Positions 42,569 to 44,366 of a DNA stretch of 44,366 bases are shown here, piece by piece. How positions within the stretch are numbered: position 1 is the first letter of the stretch; each line of letters starts with the position of its first letter. The stretch is from CAG-791 sp963658695 (GTDB lineage Bacteria > Bacillota > Clostridia > Lachnospirales > Lachnospiraceae): assembly GCA_963658695.1 (NCBI GenBank), contig CAVKRN010000013.1, positions 1 through 44,366 of the forward strand. The letters are read 5' to 3'. Made by a program: the position numbers and the translations under genes. The notes under the pieces were generated by a model. It saw only the letters and a list, made by a program, of their open reading frames with translations. It had not been told where the DNA came from and did no database searches.

Positions 42569-43870
42569 TCACAGGAACATCCTGTACTGCTCCATCGTGC
42601 TGTAAACCTTCAGCTCCTCCAGAAAACTCATTTCCATGCCGACCAGTATCATCACTGTCATCGGCATTGTGTAGAAGGCGGAATAGCTCCCCCACTTCGC
42701 ATGAATATACAGCATTGGCAGTACCAGTGCACTTGATACGGCTGCACTCAGGACAGAAGCAATCCGTGTCTGCCTCGTCAAACGGCGTACTGTTGGCTTT
42801 CCCGGCTCAATGCCGTCCAGAAAATCTCCTTGCCTCTGCAGATTCTCCGCAATCTCCCTCGGCTGAACAAAGATCGCTGTCAGCACCATTGTCAGAAGCC
42901 AGAGAATCACACCGAAAATTACAACTCCGGGAACCGTGTTGAGATTCAGATCACGAAGCCCCTGCTGCACCCATTCCGTTCCCGGCTGCAGACGATCCAG
43001 GAGTTTTAAAACATAGTAAGGCACCGTAAAAATCGACATCACATACATCACCGGCATTGTGCCCACCGGATTCATTCGAATGGCGATATAATCTTTGTCC
43101 GCATACTGATTATTAATCAGCACACGTCGCACTGTCGTCCGGAACTCCGTACCCTCCATAAACAGCATCATAGTTACAATGACCAAGCAAGTCAATGCCC
43201 CGATCAACAGCTTTGTGATCAGTCCTCGAATCGATTCCGCGATAAATGCCGTTGTCAGATAGGACACCAACATTCTGGCAAGGCTCCCCATCGTATTGAT
43301 CACAATCAGGAGTCCTTGCCCGCCAATTCCCCACTGTGTATTGCGGTCCGACAGCCACTTAATTACAAAGGAACCGGCCAGCAGCATCGCCGCCGTCATC
43401 ATCTGCAGCATGCCTCGACTCACTCCGTTCACCGCGCGGTACTCCATCTCACCGGCGTTCATCCACGCCTGCAAAGCAGCGATTCCTGTAGCCAAAATCA
43501 GCATCATCCAGTTCGCCCGCGCCTGGGAGCGCTTCTCATTCCGATCTTTGGTCAAATGCTGGAACACCTGCACCACAACCATCGCAGCGATCCATGGCAT
43601 CAATCCCAAAGAGAACAGTGAGGTCTTATCTCTACTGCTCCCCAATATGCTGGCCACCAGTCCCTGAATTCCGTCCTGCGCGTCTGTAACCTTCGGTTCC
43701 ACCCATGGAATCTGGATGGTGCGTCCCAGCAAATAGATTGCCATGATCAGAAGTGCATAGGATGCTCTTCCCAGCAACAGCCGATGTGAAGTTGTGCTCC
43801 TATCTTCCCTTGACCTTCGTCTCAAGTGCCATCCGCCTTCCGCATCTGTCTTGTCAAAATCAACAGCCAT
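42569..43870 (-). CDS. secY2: Accessory Sec system channel SecY2
   Basis: Polytopic membrane protein of about 433 aa. About ten hydrophobic helices can be seen, from ASYALLIMAIYLLGRTIQIPW to LPMLYIHAKWG and FYTMPMTVMILVGM. SecY-type features include SLGLMPWIAAMVVVQ and GIGGQGLLIVINTMG. It should form the channel used with SecA2. The chosen ATG has AGGTG about 10 nt upstream and leaves about 36 residues before the first helix; in-frame ATGs at 43906 and 43951 would lengthen the N-terminus. It follows the surface protein gene by 173 nt. Confidence 0.87.
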   Translation of the reverse strand: MAVDFDKTDAEGGWHLRRRSREDRSTTSHRLLLGRASYALLIMAIYLLGRTIQIPWVEPKVTDAQDGIQGLVASILGSSRDKTSLFSLGLMPWIAAMVVVQVFQHLTKDRNEKRSQARANWMMLILATGIAALQAWMNAGEMEYRAVNGVSRGMLQMMTAAMLLAGSFVIKWLSDRNTQWGIGGQGLLIVINTMGSLARMLVSYLTTAFIAESIRGLITKLLIGALTCLVIVTMMLFMEGTEFRTTVRRVLINNQYADKDYIAIRMNPVGTMPVMYVMSIFTVPYYVLKLLDRLQPGTEWVQQGLRDLNLNTVPGVVIFGVILWLLTMVLTAIFVQPREIAENLQRQGDFLDGIEPGKPTVRRLTRQTRIASVLSAAVSSALVLPMLYIHAKWGSYSAFYTMPMTVMILVGMEMSFLEELKVYSTMEQYRMFL

Positions 43871-44043
43871 AAAAGCAGCACCTGCATGCGGGAGACTTTT
43901 GTCCATTGCCGGACAAACCACTGTCCCCACACGTAGGTGCAATGCCTGCATGTTTATAAACTTCTTCTGTCAGCTACGCTTCTTACTATAGACAGCCGGT
44001 CGCAATAACACTTCCCTCGAATCGTTCTGACGCGATTTAAGGA

Positions 44044-44366
44044 TCACTTTTTGCGATCTCTGTGGCTGCGGCGCTTTGAACCAAATCCAAGCAAACCTCC
44101 GCTGGTCAGCATTGCCAGCAGCGAACCGATAATACTCCCTTCGTCACCGGTTCCGCGACCTCTGGTCGCTCCCAGAACCTTTCCGCCATCTTCTCTGTCG
44201 CGAGTAGCTCCCAATACCTCACGGTCTGTGTCGGTATCTGTATCCGTATCGGTGTCTGTATCAGTGTCAGTATCTGTGTCCGTATCGGTATCGCCTTCTT
44301 CCGGTCTGCGTTCCGGCCTCCGCTCCTGCCAGCGTCCCTTCTCGCTCTTGCGCTCCGTGCGTTCCA
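44044..44366 (-). CDS. 3' end of a surface protein, likely the accessory Sec substrate
   Basis: Partial gene, open at the window edge, giving the last 106 aa. It starts with a basic region rich in Arg and Glu (RWQERRPERRPEEG), followed by eleven Asp-Thr pairs. Two VLGATR motifs follow, 13 residues apart. Then come a short hydrophobic segment (SIIGSLLAMLTSGGLLGFG) and a basic tail (SKRRSHRDRKK). The layout is that of a cell-surface anchoring tail, but there is no LPXTG; VLGATR occupies that place. Its position upstream of secY2 is where serine-rich repeat adhesins lie in other accessory Sec loci. Serine-rich repeats themselves are not in view. Confidence 0.8.
   Translation of the reverse strand, partial: ERTERKSEKGRWQERRPERRPEEGDTDTDTDTDTDTDTDTDTDTDTDREVLGATRDREDGGKVLGATRGRGTGDEGSIIGSLLAMLTSGGLLGFGSKRRSHRDRKK
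44220..44289 (-). repeat. Asp-Thr hexanucleotide repeat
   Basis: Eleven GA(T/C)-AC(N) units on the minus strand encode an Asp-Thr run within the surface protein. Third positions vary, so the repeat is kept at protein level rather than as a fresh DNA slippage product. Confidence 0.85.

Noticed and set aside
44220..44289. DNA microsatellite acting as a phase-variation switch
   Set aside because: The unit is six bases, so length change would not shift the frame, and third positions vary, which argues against slippage.

Overview
The window reads as a stretch of chromosome from an anaerobic Clostridia, most likely a Lachnospiraceae-type organism with a fairly high GC content. The evidence is an oxygen-sensitive gene set (class III ribonucleotide reductase, pyruvate formate-lyase and its activase), a type III glutamine synthetase, a clostridial GlgC/GlgD pair, the anaerobe-specific GGGtGRT protein with its Fe-S scaffold-like partner, a trp operon behind a T-box, and a surface protein ending in VLGATR motifs. 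I cannot name the species. No rRNA, tRNA, CRISPR array or transposase was seen.

Layout. 1-5.3 kb: a membrane 4Fe-4S protein with a tiny CXXC partner, nrdD, and a rhodanese-TtcA fusion behind a small ORF, all on the minus strand. 5.5-18.5 kb: a nitrogen-assimilation block with an Amt/P-II fusion, gltD, gltB and glnN (minus), then divergent asnB (plus). 18.5-24.3 kb: pflA, pflB, glgD and glgC (minus). 24.5-26.3 kb: the Fe-S scaffold-like/GGGtGRT pair (plus). 26.5-34 kb: trpE-G-D-CF-B-A (minus) behind a Trp T-box. 34.3-36.6 kb: a DUF2798-type membrane protein and an unknown protein broken by 228 Ns (plus). 36.6-44.4 kb: an accessory Sec locus (secY2-asp1-asp2-asp3-secA2) headed by the 3' end of a surface protein gene with an Asp-Thr repeat (minus).

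How the genes work together. Amt takes up ammonium, GlnN and GltBD turn it into glutamine and glutamate, and AsnB passes glutamine nitrogen to asparagine. The amt, glnN and asnB leaders each have a promoter, an intrinsic terminator, and a short hairpin with an AAAG-type hexaloop that overlaps the 5' arm of the terminator. This suggests one shared antitermination control, although the usual second ANTAR hairpin was not found. pflB and the Fe-S scaffold-like gene share a GTTAG-N6-CTAAC palindrome at the same distance from a candidate -10 box, which suggests a common regulator. The accessory Sec genes should export the Asp-Thr repeat surface protein.

Intergenic DNA is rich in repeats. A dispersed family related to GCCAGCGACGGGTCC recurs in at least seven gaps. 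A 36-bp palindrome occurs three times. A 178-bp element with about 50-bp terminal inverted repeats, followed by a hairpin repeat array, separates trpB from trpA. Gene starts were moved to internal ATGs wherever a clear Shine-Dalgarno decided the start.
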